Positions 8,426-16,579 of a stretch of DNA of 48,348 nt are shown here, piece by piece. Location of the stretch: positions 1 through 48,348 of the IMG/VR virus record IMGVR_UViG_3300042526_000206. One strand, written 5' to 3'. Below the pieces are notes generated by a model, which did not search any database, had not been told where the DNA came from, and saw nothing but the letters and a program-made list of their open reading frames with translations. This DNA is from a virus. Position 1 is the stretch's first letter; each line of letters begins with the position of its first letter. The position numbers and the translations under genes were made by a program.

Positions 8426-8569
8426 ATGAAAAACTATCCTAATAGCAGCGTTCTTTACGATATGCTTATGAGCGTCTTGGGCCAAAAACCAGTTGCCCCC
8501 GGTGAGCCTCCACCGTTAGATAAAGAGCCAGATTATGAACAGCCACCTGCACCACCTATGAGGGGATAA
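8426..8569 (+). CDS. very small Pro-rich protein (47 aa)
   Basis: An ATG at 8426 opens a 47-codon frame ending at the TAA at 8567-8569, filling the otherwise empty gap between two larger genes. The product starts MKNYPNSSVLYDML and ends in a Pro/Glu-rich tail (QPPAPPMRG). The SVLYDML segment resembles the SVYDMY and SVYDIY motifs of the protein at 9521-10528. No strong Shine-Dalgarno sequence lies at the usual distance, so expression may depend on coupling to the upstream gene. Confidence 0.55.
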   Translation: MKNYPNSSVLYDMLMSVLGQKPVAPGEPPPLDKEPDYEQPPAPPMRG

Positions 8570-8572
8570 GCC

Positions 8573-9499
8573 ATGGACCCAAGAGAAGAAAGTTTGTTGC
8601 TTCAAATGCTTGATTCTGCAGGGGAAACCTTAGACAAGCCCGGAAGGTTTTTTCGTGGGCTTGGGAGCACTGCTCTTTATGGTTTGACTGGTGGAAATTA
8701 TGGTAAAGCTGATCCAAGGGCTATGTTAAATATTATTCCTTTTTCTGACACTCTTGGTTATACTGACCCAAAATCTGAAGTACACGCTAATGAAGCATAC
8801 TTTAGTAGTGGTCCTAGTGATGGAACTTTTAGCGGTGCGCTTAAACAAGCTGCTGGAGATATTTTTACAGACCCATCAACTTATTTAAGCCTTGGTTCTA
8901 TTCCTGCTGCGAAAATGCTTTTTAAAGCTCCAAAGATTTTAGGGTTTGGAGCTAAAGCTGCTAGTGTAGCTCCTGAGGTTTTATCTGCTTCAAAAATTGT
9001 TCCAGATATAATGCCTACAGTTTTTTCTACTTCTAATAGTTTTGGCGATATGGCTAATGCTGGTTCAAAAGGTTTTGATTACAGCGCAATTTTAGCAAAC
9101 GCAGGAAATTATTCTGATGACATAGCAAAGATAGATCCTCTTTCTAGTACAATGAACGCATTTCCTAGAGTAGTTCCAGATACCTATGCTGGTAAAGTTG
9201 CCTCTGGTTTAGAAGATGCTTATTCTTATTTAGATAATGCTGTTGGAAATTCAATTATGGCAAGGCCAGCTAATTTTGCAGGTAAAGTTATATCTACGCA
9301 GCTTGGTAACCTTGGGTCAAAAGAACCAGTGTTTGGTGCTTTAAGAGATTCCGCTTTGGAAATTGCACCAAAATTTATGAGCAATATGAGATCTGATCCT
9401 CCAGTTTTGAGGCAGCAATCTGATGGTTCAATTGGTTTTCAAGAAGATGATGAGACTAAAAGGCGATACCTTGAAAGACTTAACAGTAGCGAGTTTTAA
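8573..9499 (+). CDS. virion-type protein sharing an N-terminal module with the 1430-residue protein (308 aa)
   Basis: AGGGG at 8561-8565 precedes the ATG at 8573. Residues 20-115 contain LDKPGRFFRG, IIPFSDTLGYTDPKSE and DIFTDPSTYLSLGS, which line up in the same order with LDKYSGARAVRG, IIPFSDMLGWSKPEN and EVILDPTTYLTLGG near the N-terminus of the giant protein at 33430-37722. The remainder is Ala/Ser-rich with several short hydrophobic stretches. Sharing this module with a probable internal virion protein suggests that both are packaged or dock at the same place. Function unknown. Confidence 0.8.
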   Translation: MDPREESLLLQMLDSAGETLDKPGRFFRGLGSTALYGLTGGNYGKADPRAMLNIIPFSDTLGYTDPKSEVHANEAYFSSGPSDGTFSGALKQAAGDIFTDPSTYLSLGSIPAAKMLFKAPKILGFGAKAASVAPEVLSASKIVPDIMPTVFSTSNSFGDMANAGSKGFDYSAILANAGNYSDDIAKIDPLSSTMNAFPRVVPDTYAGKVASGLEDAYSYLDNAVGNSIMARPANFAGKVISTQLGNLGSKEPVFGALRDSALEIAPKFMSNMRSDPPVLRQQSDGSIGFQEDDETKRRYLERLNSSEF

Positions 9500-9520
9500 T
9501 TACACAGAAAAGAGGAACCG

Positions 9521-10528
9521 ATGGCATCATCACAATATAATTCTGTTTACGATATGTACAAGGGTAATGCTAACAAAAATACAAATGCGCCTAAAACAAA
9601 TACTTCTGAACCAAACGAGCCTGACCCAAATGCTCCAATATATTCTATGTATGGCAATAATCAATTTGGTAACCCTATTTTGCCAGATCAAAAACCTAAT
9701 TTTACTTCTGTGTATGACATATACGGCCAAGGAAAAATGAATGATTTTAGTGCTGGAGCTGGTAAAACTTCTGCATCCCCGTTAGACAAACCAAATCAAA
9801 ATCCAGTTATTGGCAATCCAGCTAGACCTTTTGTTCCTAGTGATCCATATATACCTGCAGATCCAACTCCTCCTGAAGAGTCAGATATAGATGACAGTGA
9901 GTACACGCCCGGTGGCGGTGGTTTTGGTGGTGGTTCTAGTGTAGGTCCAAAACCTAAGCCTCCCGGTGAGCCACCACCAAAAGATAAAGAACCAGTTCCC
10001 GGTCCTCCTCCTTCTCCACCCGGTGGTGGCGGTGGTGGTGGTGGTGGCGGTGGTGGTGGCGGTGGTGGTTCTAAGGGTGGTAGCGGTAGCGGTGGCGGTG
10101 GTGGTGGCGGTGGTAGCCCTATGGATAATCCATCCAGCCCTTCTGGTAAATTTGGTGCAGTTAGTAATAGTCCTGCTGGTAGTGGTGATGGGGCTCCTCT
10201 TAACCAATTTGTAGGAGAAGGTCCAGCTGGTGGTGGTGGAACTGAAATACCCGGACCAGAAGTACCAACTGATTCTCCTATGACTAAAGAAGAAGCATTA
10301 GCAAATGGCTATTTAGATCCAGTTGATGGTGTTAGCCCAGAGCCTTTACATACTGATTATGATCCTACAATTGGAAACTGGGTTACAACTTGGAGTGATG
10401 GATACAAAACTATTCTTGGTGGACCCGGAAGACAATTTAAAAAAGACGCTACTAGCCCTGCTGATGCAGCACCCGGAAAACCTTTTAGCGGTGGAAATGT
10501 TGGTGGCAGTGATAAAGGACTTGTTTAA
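9521..10528 (+). CDS. Pro/Gly-rich linker-like protein with repeated YDMY motifs (335 aa)
   Basis: Residues 1-70 carry three spaced copies of a short motif (SVYDMYKGN, PIYSMYGNN, SVYDIYGQG). A Pro-rich region follows, then two polyglycine runs (about residues 167-200) encoded by a GGT/GGC repeat, and a Gly/Pro/Asp-rich C-terminal third containing one aromatic segment (GNWVTTWSDGYKTILGG). This is the architecture of an extended flexible tether with short peptide-binding motifs. There is no signal peptide or membrane segment. Located between head/assembly proteins and the fibre block. Function unknown; tethering of a fibre or internal protein is speculation. Confidence 0.75.
   Translation: MASSQYNSVYDMYKGNANKNTNAPKTNTSEPNEPDPNAPIYSMYGNNQFGNPILPDQKPNFTSVYDIYGQGKMNDFSAGAGKTSASPLDKPNQNPVIGNPARPFVPSDPYIPADPTPPEESDIDDSEYTPGGGGFGGGSSVGPKPKPPGEPPPKDKEPVPGPPPSPPGGGGGGGGGGGGGGGGSKGGSGSGGGGGGGGSPMDNPSSPSGKFGAVSNSPAGSGDGAPLNQFVGEGPAGGGGTEIPGPEVPTDSPMTKEEALANGYLDPVDGVSPEPLHTDYDPTIGNWVTTWSDGYKTILGGPGRQFKKDATSPADAAPGKPFSGGNVGGSDKGLV
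10022..10118 (+). repeat. GGT/GGC trinucleotide microsatellite encoding polyglycine
   Basis: Two blocks of almost uninterrupted GGT/GGC codons separated by SKGGSGS codons. The run length makes replication slippage in multiples of three likely, which would change the linker length without breaking the reading frame. Confidence 0.9.
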
Positions 10529-10546
10529 CATTCAACGGAGATAAAG

Positions 10547-11044
10547 ATGAGCCTAAGTTTTTATGACGAAATGATTTCCTCTGGTGTTTCTCCTAAACTT
10601 GCTGACATGCTTGCTTCACGGACTCCTCCCGGAGCAAGCACGGACAGAGAGTTCCTTCATGGCCATTGCAACGGCAATCAATTTGAAGGTGCTCCAAACA
10701 TGGGCGATTACTATCAGTCCTATGCAAAGAAAGCTGGAATAAGCACCAAAGGAAAAATATACCTAAGCAGCCTTGCAAACTTTCCCGGCGACCCTAAAGC
10801 TTGGGTGTCAGACAGAGCGCATGCAGCCAAGGTTATTGATGAGAACGGTTGGGGTGCTGAAGGAGCTATCTCTAGGAAAGTTAAGAAAGTTTCCGAAAGA
10901 TTTAATAAAGATGTTGCAGATGACATCGTGCTTGAAAATGCCGAAAAACGCATGGGTAGCCAAGTTCTTTCTAAGAAAGAAAAAGTAGATCTTATTCACA
11001 AGACAAGATCCTCATTAAAGAAGGTTGTCAAAAATGGCAGATAA
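10547..11044 (+). CDS. hypothetical basic protein (165 aa)
   Basis: CGGAGA at 10535-10540 precedes the ATG at 10547. The protein begins with a short helix (SFYDEMISSGVSPKLADML), then a Gly/Asn-rich part with HGHCNGNQFEGAP, a segment KGKIYLSSLANFPGDPKAWVSDR and a Lys/Arg-rich C-terminal helix. Its last 11 bases overlap the next gene. It resembles an uncharacterised family I associate with environmental phages, but I cannot name it and see no catalytic motif. Confidence 0.75.
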   Translation: MSLSFYDEMISSGVSPKLADMLASRTPPGASTDREFLHGHCNGNQFEGAPNMGDYYQSYAKKAGISTKGKIYLSSLANFPGDPKAWVSDRAHAAKVIDENGWGAEGAISRKVKKVSERFNKDVADDIVLENAEKRMGSQVLSKKEKVDLIHKTRSSLKKVVKNGR

Positions 11045-11486
11045 TGTTATCCTCAATCCCGGCGAAGGCGGGGATACGATAGGCGCAGACGAAGTTGGTG
11101 GAGTCAAGTATGTAGTTGACAAAATTGCTTATGGTCCAGACGGATCTATAACTTTAGTCAGCCTTGATACCGGGCTTCCGATTAATCTCGTTAAATCTGT
11201 ATCGTCAGCAGTTGTGACTGGTAGTAAATCTACAACAGCTAATACCGCTGTAGCTTTGGTTGCTAGCTCGACTCCTACAACTAGGGGAATTATTGTTAAA
11301 AGTGCCAATGCTAATTCAGAGAATGTTTATATTGGTCCTTCTACAGTAACTCCCGGAACGACTTCTGCTACAGATGGATTTGAGCTGTACGCTGGCGAGA
11401 GCATGACGATTCCGATTGACGATGTCTCTAAGGTCTATGTAAACTCGACCTTCTCAGGGATGAAAGTTTTTTGGACCATGGTATAA
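11034..11486 (+). CDS. beta-rich tail-region protein (150 aa)
   Basis: The ATG at 11034 is chosen over the in-frame TTG at 11025 because GAAGG at 11020-11024 is nine bases away from it. The product is Thr/Ser/Val-rich with alternating hydrophobic residues. Its C-terminal half (NVYIGPSTVTPGTT, then FELYAGESMTIPID) resembles small beta-sandwich phage proteins that coat or attach fibres. First gene of the fibre block. Exact role unknown. Confidence 0.75.
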   Translation: MADNVILNPGEGGDTIGADEVGGVKYVVDKIAYGPDGSITLVSLDTGLPINLVKSVSSAVVTGSKSTTANTAVALVASSTPTTRGIIVKSANANSENVYIGPSTVTPGTTSATDGFELYAGESMTIPIDDVSKVYVNSTFSGMKVFWTMV

Positions 11487-11489
11487 AAA

Positions 11490-11774
11490 ATGAACCTGAT
11501 TCATCAGCCTAAAATATCAATTAAAAAGTTTACTGGTGCAGGTTATGTACCTACAGCGTCACAGCTAGGTATAGGCGAATTAGGTGTAAACTCGACAGAT
11601 TCAAGGGTCTATACAAAAAATCAATCTGGGGTCGTTGTAGATGTTGGAGCTGCGTCTATTTCGTCACTTACTGATGTTCAACTAACAAGCCTAGCAAACG
11701 ATAATTTTCTTCAGTACAACACTGCTGCTTCTAAGTGGGTAAATTCATCTGCTTTAGATGGCGGTAATTTTTAA
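11490..11774 (+). CDS. short fibre-type protein with N-terminal attachment-like module (94 aa)
   Basis: Residues 8-50 (IKKFTGAGYVPTASQLGIGELGVNSTDSR and on) match the pattern seen at the start of the next fibre genes: a basic strand, xVPSxL, then ELAxN and a short aromatic strand. This pattern is reminiscent of N-terminal domains of phage tropism-determinant and fibre proteins. The C-terminus ALDGGNF repeats the DGGxF tag of the two following proteins. There is no clear Shine-Dalgarno sequence, three bases after the previous stop. Probably a small fibre or adaptor protein. Confidence 0.7.
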   Translation: MNLIHQPKISIKKFTGAGYVPTASQLGIGELGVNSTDSRVYTKNQSGVVVDVGAASISSLTDVQLTSLANDNFLQYNTAASKWVNSSALDGGNF

Positions 11775-11786
11775 AAAGGAGTAAAC

Positions 11787-12737
11787 ATGGCAACTGTATT
11801 GAGAATTAAAAGAAGGGCTTCTGCAGGTGCAGCAGGTGCTCCGTCAACTTTAGCTCCTGCCGAGCTTGCATATTCGGAAGTAGACAATATTTTATATTAT
11901 GGGTTTGGAGATACTGGAACAGGAGTGTCTTCTACTGTTGTTCCTATTGCTGGAACAGGTTCTTTTTTAACAACTACTACAACCCAGACTGTATCTGGTG
12001 CTAAGACATTCTCCAACATTACTATTACTGGTGGTTCAGTAACTGGCATAACAGATTTAGCAATAGCTGACGGCGGTACTGGAGCGTCAACTGCAGCTAC
12101 AGCAAGAGCAAATCTTCTTCCATCATTTGCTGGTAATGCTGGTAAAGTTATGCTTGTAAACGCTGGTGCTACAGATGTTGAGTATGTTACCCCTAACCCC
12201 GGCACAGTAATTTCTATAGGCATGACTGTCCCTAACATTATGTCTGTTTCTGGTTCGCCAATTACTTCAACTGGCACATTAGCTGTGACTTTGACAACTC
12301 AAACAGCAAACTATGTTTGGGCTGGACCAACAACAGGATCTCCTGCAAATCCAACATTCCGTGCTTTAGTGTCTACGGACATTCCATCGTTATCATACTT
12401 GCCTTTAGCTGGCGGTACAGTTTCAGGAGCTTTAACCGTAACTGGGGATTTAACAGTTTCTGGCACTACAACTACAGTTAACTCAACCACACTTGTTGTG
12501 GCAGATAAGAACATTGAGCTTGCTTATGGCTCTACTACTGAAGCAGCAGCAACGGGTGGCGGTGTGACTTTGCATGGTCTTACTGACCATACTATTCTTT
12601 ACACTACTGGAACTTCTTCATGGGATTTTTCTGAACATGTTAACCTAGCTACTGGAAAAGCGTTTAAAATTAATGGAACAACAGTCCTTTCTGCTACCGC
12701 TTTAAGTGGTGTGGATATAGACGGAGGGAGTTTCTGA
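11787..12737 (+). CDS. tail fibre protein (316 aa)
   Basis: AAGGAG at 11776-11781 precedes the ATG. The N-terminal module (TVLRIKRRASAGAAGAPSTL, then PAELAYSE) resembles the other fibre genes here. Residues 90-130 carry ADGGTGASTAATARANLLPS, a repeat type common in phage fibres, and LPLAGGTVSGALTVTGDLTV in the middle is a typical fibre shaft sequence. The C-terminus ends DIDGGSF. It overlaps the next start by one base (TGATG). Part of the host-recognition apparatus; receptor unknown. Confidence 0.85.
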   Translation: MATVLRIKRRASAGAAGAPSTLAPAELAYSEVDNILYYGFGDTGTGVSSTVVPIAGTGSFLTTTTTQTVSGAKTFSNITITGGSVTGITDLAIADGGTGASTAATARANLLPSFAGNAGKVMLVNAGATDVEYVTPNPGTVISIGMTVPNIMSVSGSPITSTGTLAVTLTTQTANYVWAGPTTGSPANPTFRALVSTDIPSLSYLPLAGGTVSGALTVTGDLTVSGTTTTVNSTTLVVADKNIELAYGSTTEAAATGGGVTLHGLTDHTILYTTGTSSWDFSEHVNLATGKAFKINGTTVLSATALSGVDIDGGSF

Positions 12738-13738
12738 TGCCAAGTTATTGCGTTTCGGGTGCTGGAACAACGGCATACAATGGAACATACGATCCTTTTT
12801 CATCATCTGAATACAGAAAAGTAGGGACACCTACAATAAAGATTGTTTATAATGGTGATGAACTCTGGTATTTTATTAACGGCAGTACGGAAGGGTATAC
12901 TACAAGCAGTTCGAGTGCTACACCACCTCTGACTGGATGGACTGTTTCAGGAAACGGCACATCACCAGCACCAACGCTAACAGAGGGAGCCTGTTTAGTA
13001 GATCCTTATTGTGTGGCAGGAGCAGACAACGCAGCGGTAAATGGAACCTACAGTTATATTTCTGGGTCTTCTCCAACCACCATGTATTTTAGTTCTGGAT
13101 ATTGGGAAAAAGTTGGGGGTACAATCCAAATCGGCTACAACAATATGCAGTCGAGGTACACGATATCAGAGGGGTATTCGGATTATTATACTGCCGATTC
13201 TTTAACTGGTCCGTGGTCTGTTGCTTATGGTGGTACTGGAACAGCACCAACAGTTACAGCGGGTGCGTGTGGAGCAACACCTACTCCAACAGTTACAGCA
13301 ATTTCGCCATCAACAGGCACTACAGCAGGTGGCACAAGTGTTACGATTACCGGAACAGGTTTAACAGGTGCAACCGCTGTTACCATTGGAGGCACAGCAG
13401 CGACAGGAGTAACAGTTGTTAGCTCAACAAGTATTACTGCAACAACTCCTGCGGGCACAGCAGGGGCAAAAAGTGTTTTGGTTACAACAGCAGGGGGTAC
13501 TAATACAGCTAATAGCTTGTATACTTTTACTACCCCTTCACCTAGCCCAACTCCAGCAAATATTATTAGACCAAAAAGGAGTACAACTGCTACAGCTGTA
13601 CCATCTAGTCTTCAACCGTATGAGCTGGCGGTTAATATTCCTGATAAAAAAATATGGGTGGCTGACGCAAGCGGAACTCCAGTTTTAATGAGTGAGCTTA
13701 ATGATCTGCCGTCATCTATAGATGGAGGCACTTTTTAG
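12737..13738 (+). CDS. fibre/adhesin-like protein with twin Cys modules and an IPT/TIG domain (333 aa)
   Basis: Residues 1-175 hold two copies of a module of about 90 residues that starts SYCVSGAG / PYCVAGAD and ends LTEGAC / VTAGAC, each containing NGTY and aromatic strands, probably disulphide-bridged or metal-stabilised. Residues 185-268 (AISPSTGTTAGGTSVTITG onward) are an IPT/TIG Ig-like domain. The C-terminal part repeats the IRPKRS...VPSSL...ELAVN fibre module and ends SSIDGGTF. GGAGGGAG directly precedes the overlapping ATG. Likely a surface-binding protein; the order (binding modules before the attachment-like module) is unusual. Confidence 0.8.
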   Translation: MPSYCVSGAGTTAYNGTYDPFSSSEYRKVGTPTIKIVYNGDELWYFINGSTEGYTTSSSSATPPLTGWTVSGNGTSPAPTLTEGACLVDPYCVAGADNAAVNGTYSYISGSSPTTMYFSSGYWEKVGGTIQIGYNNMQSRYTISEGYSDYYTADSLTGPWSVAYGGTGTAPTVTAGACGATPTPTVTAISPSTGTTAGGTSVTITGTGLTGATAVTIGGTAATGVTVVSSTSITATTPAGTAGAKSVLVTTAGGTNTANSLYTFTTPSPSPTPANIIRPKRSTTATAVPSSLQPYELAVNIPDKKIWVADASGTPVLMSELNDLPSSIDGGTF

Positions 13739-13740
13739 CG

Positions 13741-15156
13741 ATGGCAAACACCATTCGACCGAAAAGATCATATACAGCAGCAGCAGTTCCTTCTGGACTT
13801 TTAGCTTCTGAGCTTGCAATCAATGCAGCAAGCCCTGCAAAAATTTGGATAGGTTCGGCTGATGGTTTAAGTTCGGTTTTAGTTGCATCATTGGCATTTT
13901 CAGACCATGTAGGAACTACAGATAACATAACACAAGGAACAACCAATAAATTTTATGCTGATGCTTTAGCAAGAGCATCTATATCTTCATCTGCAACAGG
14001 GCTAACTTATACTTCTTCAACAGGAGTGTTTTCTTTAAATGCTTCTTATGCAATTCCAACAATTGCAAAACAAACTCAATGGGATACTGCATATACCCAA
14101 ACTCAACAATGGAACGGAGGTGCTACCAATCTTATAGCAGCAACAGCAAGAACTTCACTAGGGTTAGTAATTGGCACGAATGTACAAGCATGGGATGGTG
14201 ACTTAGATGCAATTGCAGCCATAACAGGCACAACAGGAATATTAAAAAAAACATCAGCAAACACTTGGTCATTAGACACATCAACTTATTTAACTGCAAA
14301 CCAAACTATTACATTAAGTGGCGATGTTACTGGTAGCGGTTCTACAGCGATTACAACCACCCTAGCAACCGTATCAATTGCAAAAGGGGGCACAGGTCAA
14401 ACTACAGCTAATGCCTCTGTAAATGCTTTGCTACCAAGTCAAACAGGAAACAGCGGTAAATACCTTACAACCAATGGCACAGATACTTCATGGGGTACAG
14501 TTTCCGCAGGATCTTCAATTCCTTCTGGTTCTATGCAAATGTATGCAGGTGCAATTACTCAAACGGTAAGTGCTGGAACCGTTACAACTACAGCACCTAC
14601 TGGATGGTTATTGGCTAACGGGAATGCGGTTTCACGAACTACCTATAGTGCGTTATGGACAGCATTAGGAACGACTTCTAGCCCCTATGGGCAAGGCGAT
14701 GGAAGTACAACATTTAACTTGCCCGATTTAAGATCAAGGGTTCCTATTGGTGTGGGTCAAGCCTCTGGTCTTTCAAATAGAACTCTTGGGGGTACAGTTG
14801 GTGCAGAAACAGTTGCGTTGTCAACGGCTGAAATGCCACAGCATAACCATACAGCAACAGATTCTGGTCATGCCCATACAACATCCGTGGGTACACAAAC
14901 TGCTAATCACAACCACGCTTCAAACAATCTTGCCTTGTTTTTTGTTAACACTGGTGGAGGGGCGGTTTTATCTGGTGGAACAAGCTGGCAAGCGTATAAT
15001 TTTAACCAAGTTATGCAAGGTGAAACACAAACCCATACTCATAGTGTGACAGTTAATAATGGAACAGCTAATGTTAGTATTGGAAACTCAGGATCTGGCT
15101 CTGCCCATAATAATATGCAGCCTTCAATTGGGTTGAACTACATTATAAAAACATAG
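13741..15156 (+). CDS. tail fibre with phage tail collar domain (471 aa)
   Basis: Begins ANTIRPKRSYTAAAVPSGL and continues ELAIN, the shared N-terminal module. The middle has KGGTGQTTANASVNALLPS, a fibre repeat also present in the 316-residue protein. Residues from about 258 form a tail-collar type domain (QMYAG, then APTGWLLANGNAVSRTTYSALW and FNLPDLRSRVPIGVG), followed by a His-rich tip with HNH, HAH, HNH and HTH pairs like metal-binding short-fibre tips, and NMQPSIGLNYIIKT at the end. Very likely the receptor-contacting fibre. The previous stop lies two bases upstream. Confidence 0.9.
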   Translation: MANTIRPKRSYTAAAVPSGLLASELAINAASPAKIWIGSADGLSSVLVASLAFSDHVGTTDNITQGTTNKFYADALARASISSSATGLTYTSSTGVFSLNASYAIPTIAKQTQWDTAYTQTQQWNGGATNLIAATARTSLGLVIGTNVQAWDGDLDAIAAITGTTGILKKTSANTWSLDTSTYLTANQTITLSGDVTGSGSTAITTTLATVSIAKGGTGQTTANASVNALLPSQTGNSGKYLTTNGTDTSWGTVSAGSSIPSGSMQMYAGAITQTVSAGTVTTTAPTGWLLANGNAVSRTTYSALWTALGTTSSPYGQGDGSTTFNLPDLRSRVPIGVGQASGLSNRTLGGTVGAETVALSTAEMPQHNHTATDSGHAHTTSVGTQTANHNHASNNLALFFVNTGGGAVLSGGTSWQAYNFNQVMQGETQTHTHSVTVNNGTANVSIGNSGSGSAHNNMQPSIGLNYIIKT

Positions 15157-15166
15157 GGGAATTAGT

Positions 15167-15727
15167 ATGGAAAGCTTAAGTATAATTTTAACTCAAAAAG
15201 TAAATGTAGCTCTTAATATTTTAGAGGATGTTTACAACGTATCCTTAACAAAAACTAATAGCGAAGGCGTTACAAGAAATGTTAATATTCCAATAGAATT
15301 ATCATCGGATGACGGAATATTTATAAAATCACTAGTAGCAAAAGCATGGGATTATATTCCAAATGCTGCACCAGATCCGTTGTCACAAGCAAAAGCAACA
15401 AAGCTACAATTAATAAATAGCCAATGGACTGCTTTAGAAAAATCTGGTTGGGATTCTGGCCAAGGTTTTAACTTAGGTATTGCTTCTTCTGATGTGGCCT
15501 TATTAGTAGGGGTATTTTCTTTGGCTAAAGAAGCAGCAGCAATGGGTCTTCCTATTCCGTCAATTATAGCCATGAATAATTCTGTAGTTAATTTTTCAAC
15601 TATAGATGAAATGACTCTTTTGCTACTAAGATATGGTGCATCAAGATCGCAGATGTCAGAAAACTTTGCAGCAAAACGAAGAGATGTAGAAGCAGCAACA
15701 ACCATAGAAGAAGTTGAATCAATCTAG
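15167..15727 (+). CDS. tail-fibre assembly-type protein, DUF4376-like C-terminus (186 aa)
   Basis: AGGGG at 15155-15159 precedes the ATG at 15167. The second half has the features I associate with DUF4376-type proteins next to fibres: AKATKLQLINSQW, a GLPIPSI turn, TIDEMTLLLLRYG and a C-terminal RRDVEAATTIEEVESI. The N-terminal 60 residues are beta-rich. Its place directly after the collar fibre fits a fibre assembly chaperone or fibre-associated protein. It is the last gene before a structured intergenic region, so it may end an operon. Confidence 0.7.
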   Translation: MESLSIILTQKVNVALNILEDVYNVSLTKTNSEGVTRNVNIPIELSSDDGIFIKSLVAKAWDYIPNAAPDPLSQAKATKLQLINSQWTALEKSGWDSGQGFNLGIASSDVALLVGVFSLAKEAAAMGLPIPSIIAMNNSVVNFSTIDEMTLLLLRYGASRSQMSENFAAKRRDVEAATTIEEVESI

Positions 15728-15748
15728 GTGCGGAGATACACCTAGGTT
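15721..15748 (+). other. stem-loop spanning the stop codon of the fibre-assembly gene
   Basis: AATCTAGGTG at 15721-15730 can pair with CACCTAGGTT at 15739-15748 (ten pairs, one T-G) over an eight-base loop. No T-run follows, so it is more likely an mRNA 3'-end stabiliser or weak pause than a complete terminator. Confidence 0.6.
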
Positions 15749-15753
15749 AAATT

Positions 15754-15839
15754 GACGGGCTGGTCATACGGAGAAGCTTGTTGCGACTCTTAAAAAGACA
15801 TTGATTTTACCGAGTCAATTAGTAACACCACAGCCCGTC
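15754..15839 (+). ncRNA. candidate structured RNA closed by a 9-bp stem (unidentified)
   Basis: GACGGGCTG at 15754-15762 is perfectly complementary to CAGCCCGTC at 15831-15839, enclosing 68 bases. Inside, GACTC at 15785-15789 can pair with GAGTC at 15812-15816, or alternatively ATTGA (15800-15804) with TCAAT (15815-15819). The whole element lies in a 140-base gene-free gap. It does not have tRNA arms and matches no riboswitch or ribozyme core that I recognise. TTTGTT follows the closing stem, so an elaborate terminator is the main alternative. Confidence 0.4.
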
Positions 15840-15867
15840 TTTGTTACATACATATGGAGGCATTTTA

Positions 15868-16572
15868 ATGATCAGAATATTTACAGCTTTAGTTATCCTT
15901 TTGTCTTGCTATTCATTAGACGCACAAGAGCCTAAAAAAAACGAGCCATACATAAAGATAGCTGAAAAAGTTGAAGCTAAAGCTGGAAGGCTTGTAAAGC
16001 TAACTGTTCAAACTAATGGCAAGATGGTCAAATGGTTCTCAGCCTCAGATGAAAACGACCTTGTTGTGTCAGACACTGGGTTGTGGGCTATATTCTGCGC
16101 TACAAATCCCGGTAATTACCGTATTTTTGTTTACACTTCGATGAACGATATTCCTACTGACCCGCAGCTTTGCTTGGTTACGGTTGCTGGCGCTCAACCG
16201 CCACCTGTTCCACCTACTCCAGTAGATCCTGCCTCAGTGTTTGAATCAAAGCTAAAGTCTCTTATAGATGCAAATCAAAATCCTAAGAAAAACGACTCTC
16301 TTAGGTCATTGTCTTCGGTGTACTCAAAACTTTCTTCTGCATCACAAGACGAGAAGTACCAGACAATCAAAGAATTGTACGAATACGGCATAAAGGTATC
16401 ACTGTCTACTTTGGCAGCTGAAGAGGTTGTTGAGGTTAGAGATTTTATTGGATCATACCTCAATAGTTTAGCTCCAACATCTACTGAGAAAATGATAAAC
16501 AAAAGTGATCGTGACTTGTTTGCTAGTGAATTTAAAATGATTGCAGATACTCTTACTAAACTCTCAAAGTGA
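15868..16572 (+). CDS. secreted protein with signal peptide and Ig-like domain (234 aa)
   Basis: GGAGG at 15855-15859 precedes the ATG at 15868. Residues 1-21 are a clear signal peptide (MIRIFTALVILLSCYSLDA) with LDA-Q as a possible signal peptidase I site; LLSC could instead be a weak lipobox. Residues 25-105 look like one beta-sandwich domain (VEAKAGRLVKLTVQTNGKMV onward), then a Pro-rich linker (QPPPVPPTPVDPA) and a helical C-terminal half. It stands directly before the papain-like protease. Role in envelope modification, lysis or superinfection exclusion is possible but unproven. Confidence 0.8.
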   Translation: MIRIFTALVILLSCYSLDAQEPKKNEPYIKIAEKVEAKAGRLVKLTVQTNGKMVKWFSASDENDLVVSDTGLWAIFCATNPGNYRIFVYTSMNDIPTDPQLCLVTVAGAQPPPVPPTPVDPASVFESKLKSLIDANQNPKKNDSLRSLSSVYSKLSSASQDEKYQTIKELYEYGIKVSLSTLAAEEVVEVRDFIGSYLNSLAPTSTEKMINKSDRDLFASEFKMIADTLTKLSK

Positions 16573-16579
16573 GGCTTAC

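Noticed and set aside
9881-10207. Thr-rich open frame opposite the polyglycine region on the - strand
   Set aside because: It exists only because GGT/GGC repeats read as ACC/GCC on the other strand; no ribosome site, and the + strand gene is well supported.
11034-15156. Diversity-generating retroelement acting on the fibre genes
   Set aside because: No reverse transcriptase and no template/variable repeat pair biased at adenines is visible in the window.
15754-15839. tRNA reading of the structured intergenic element
   Set aside because: The outer stem could act as an acceptor stem, but no T-arm, D-arm or seven-base anticodon loop can be drawn.
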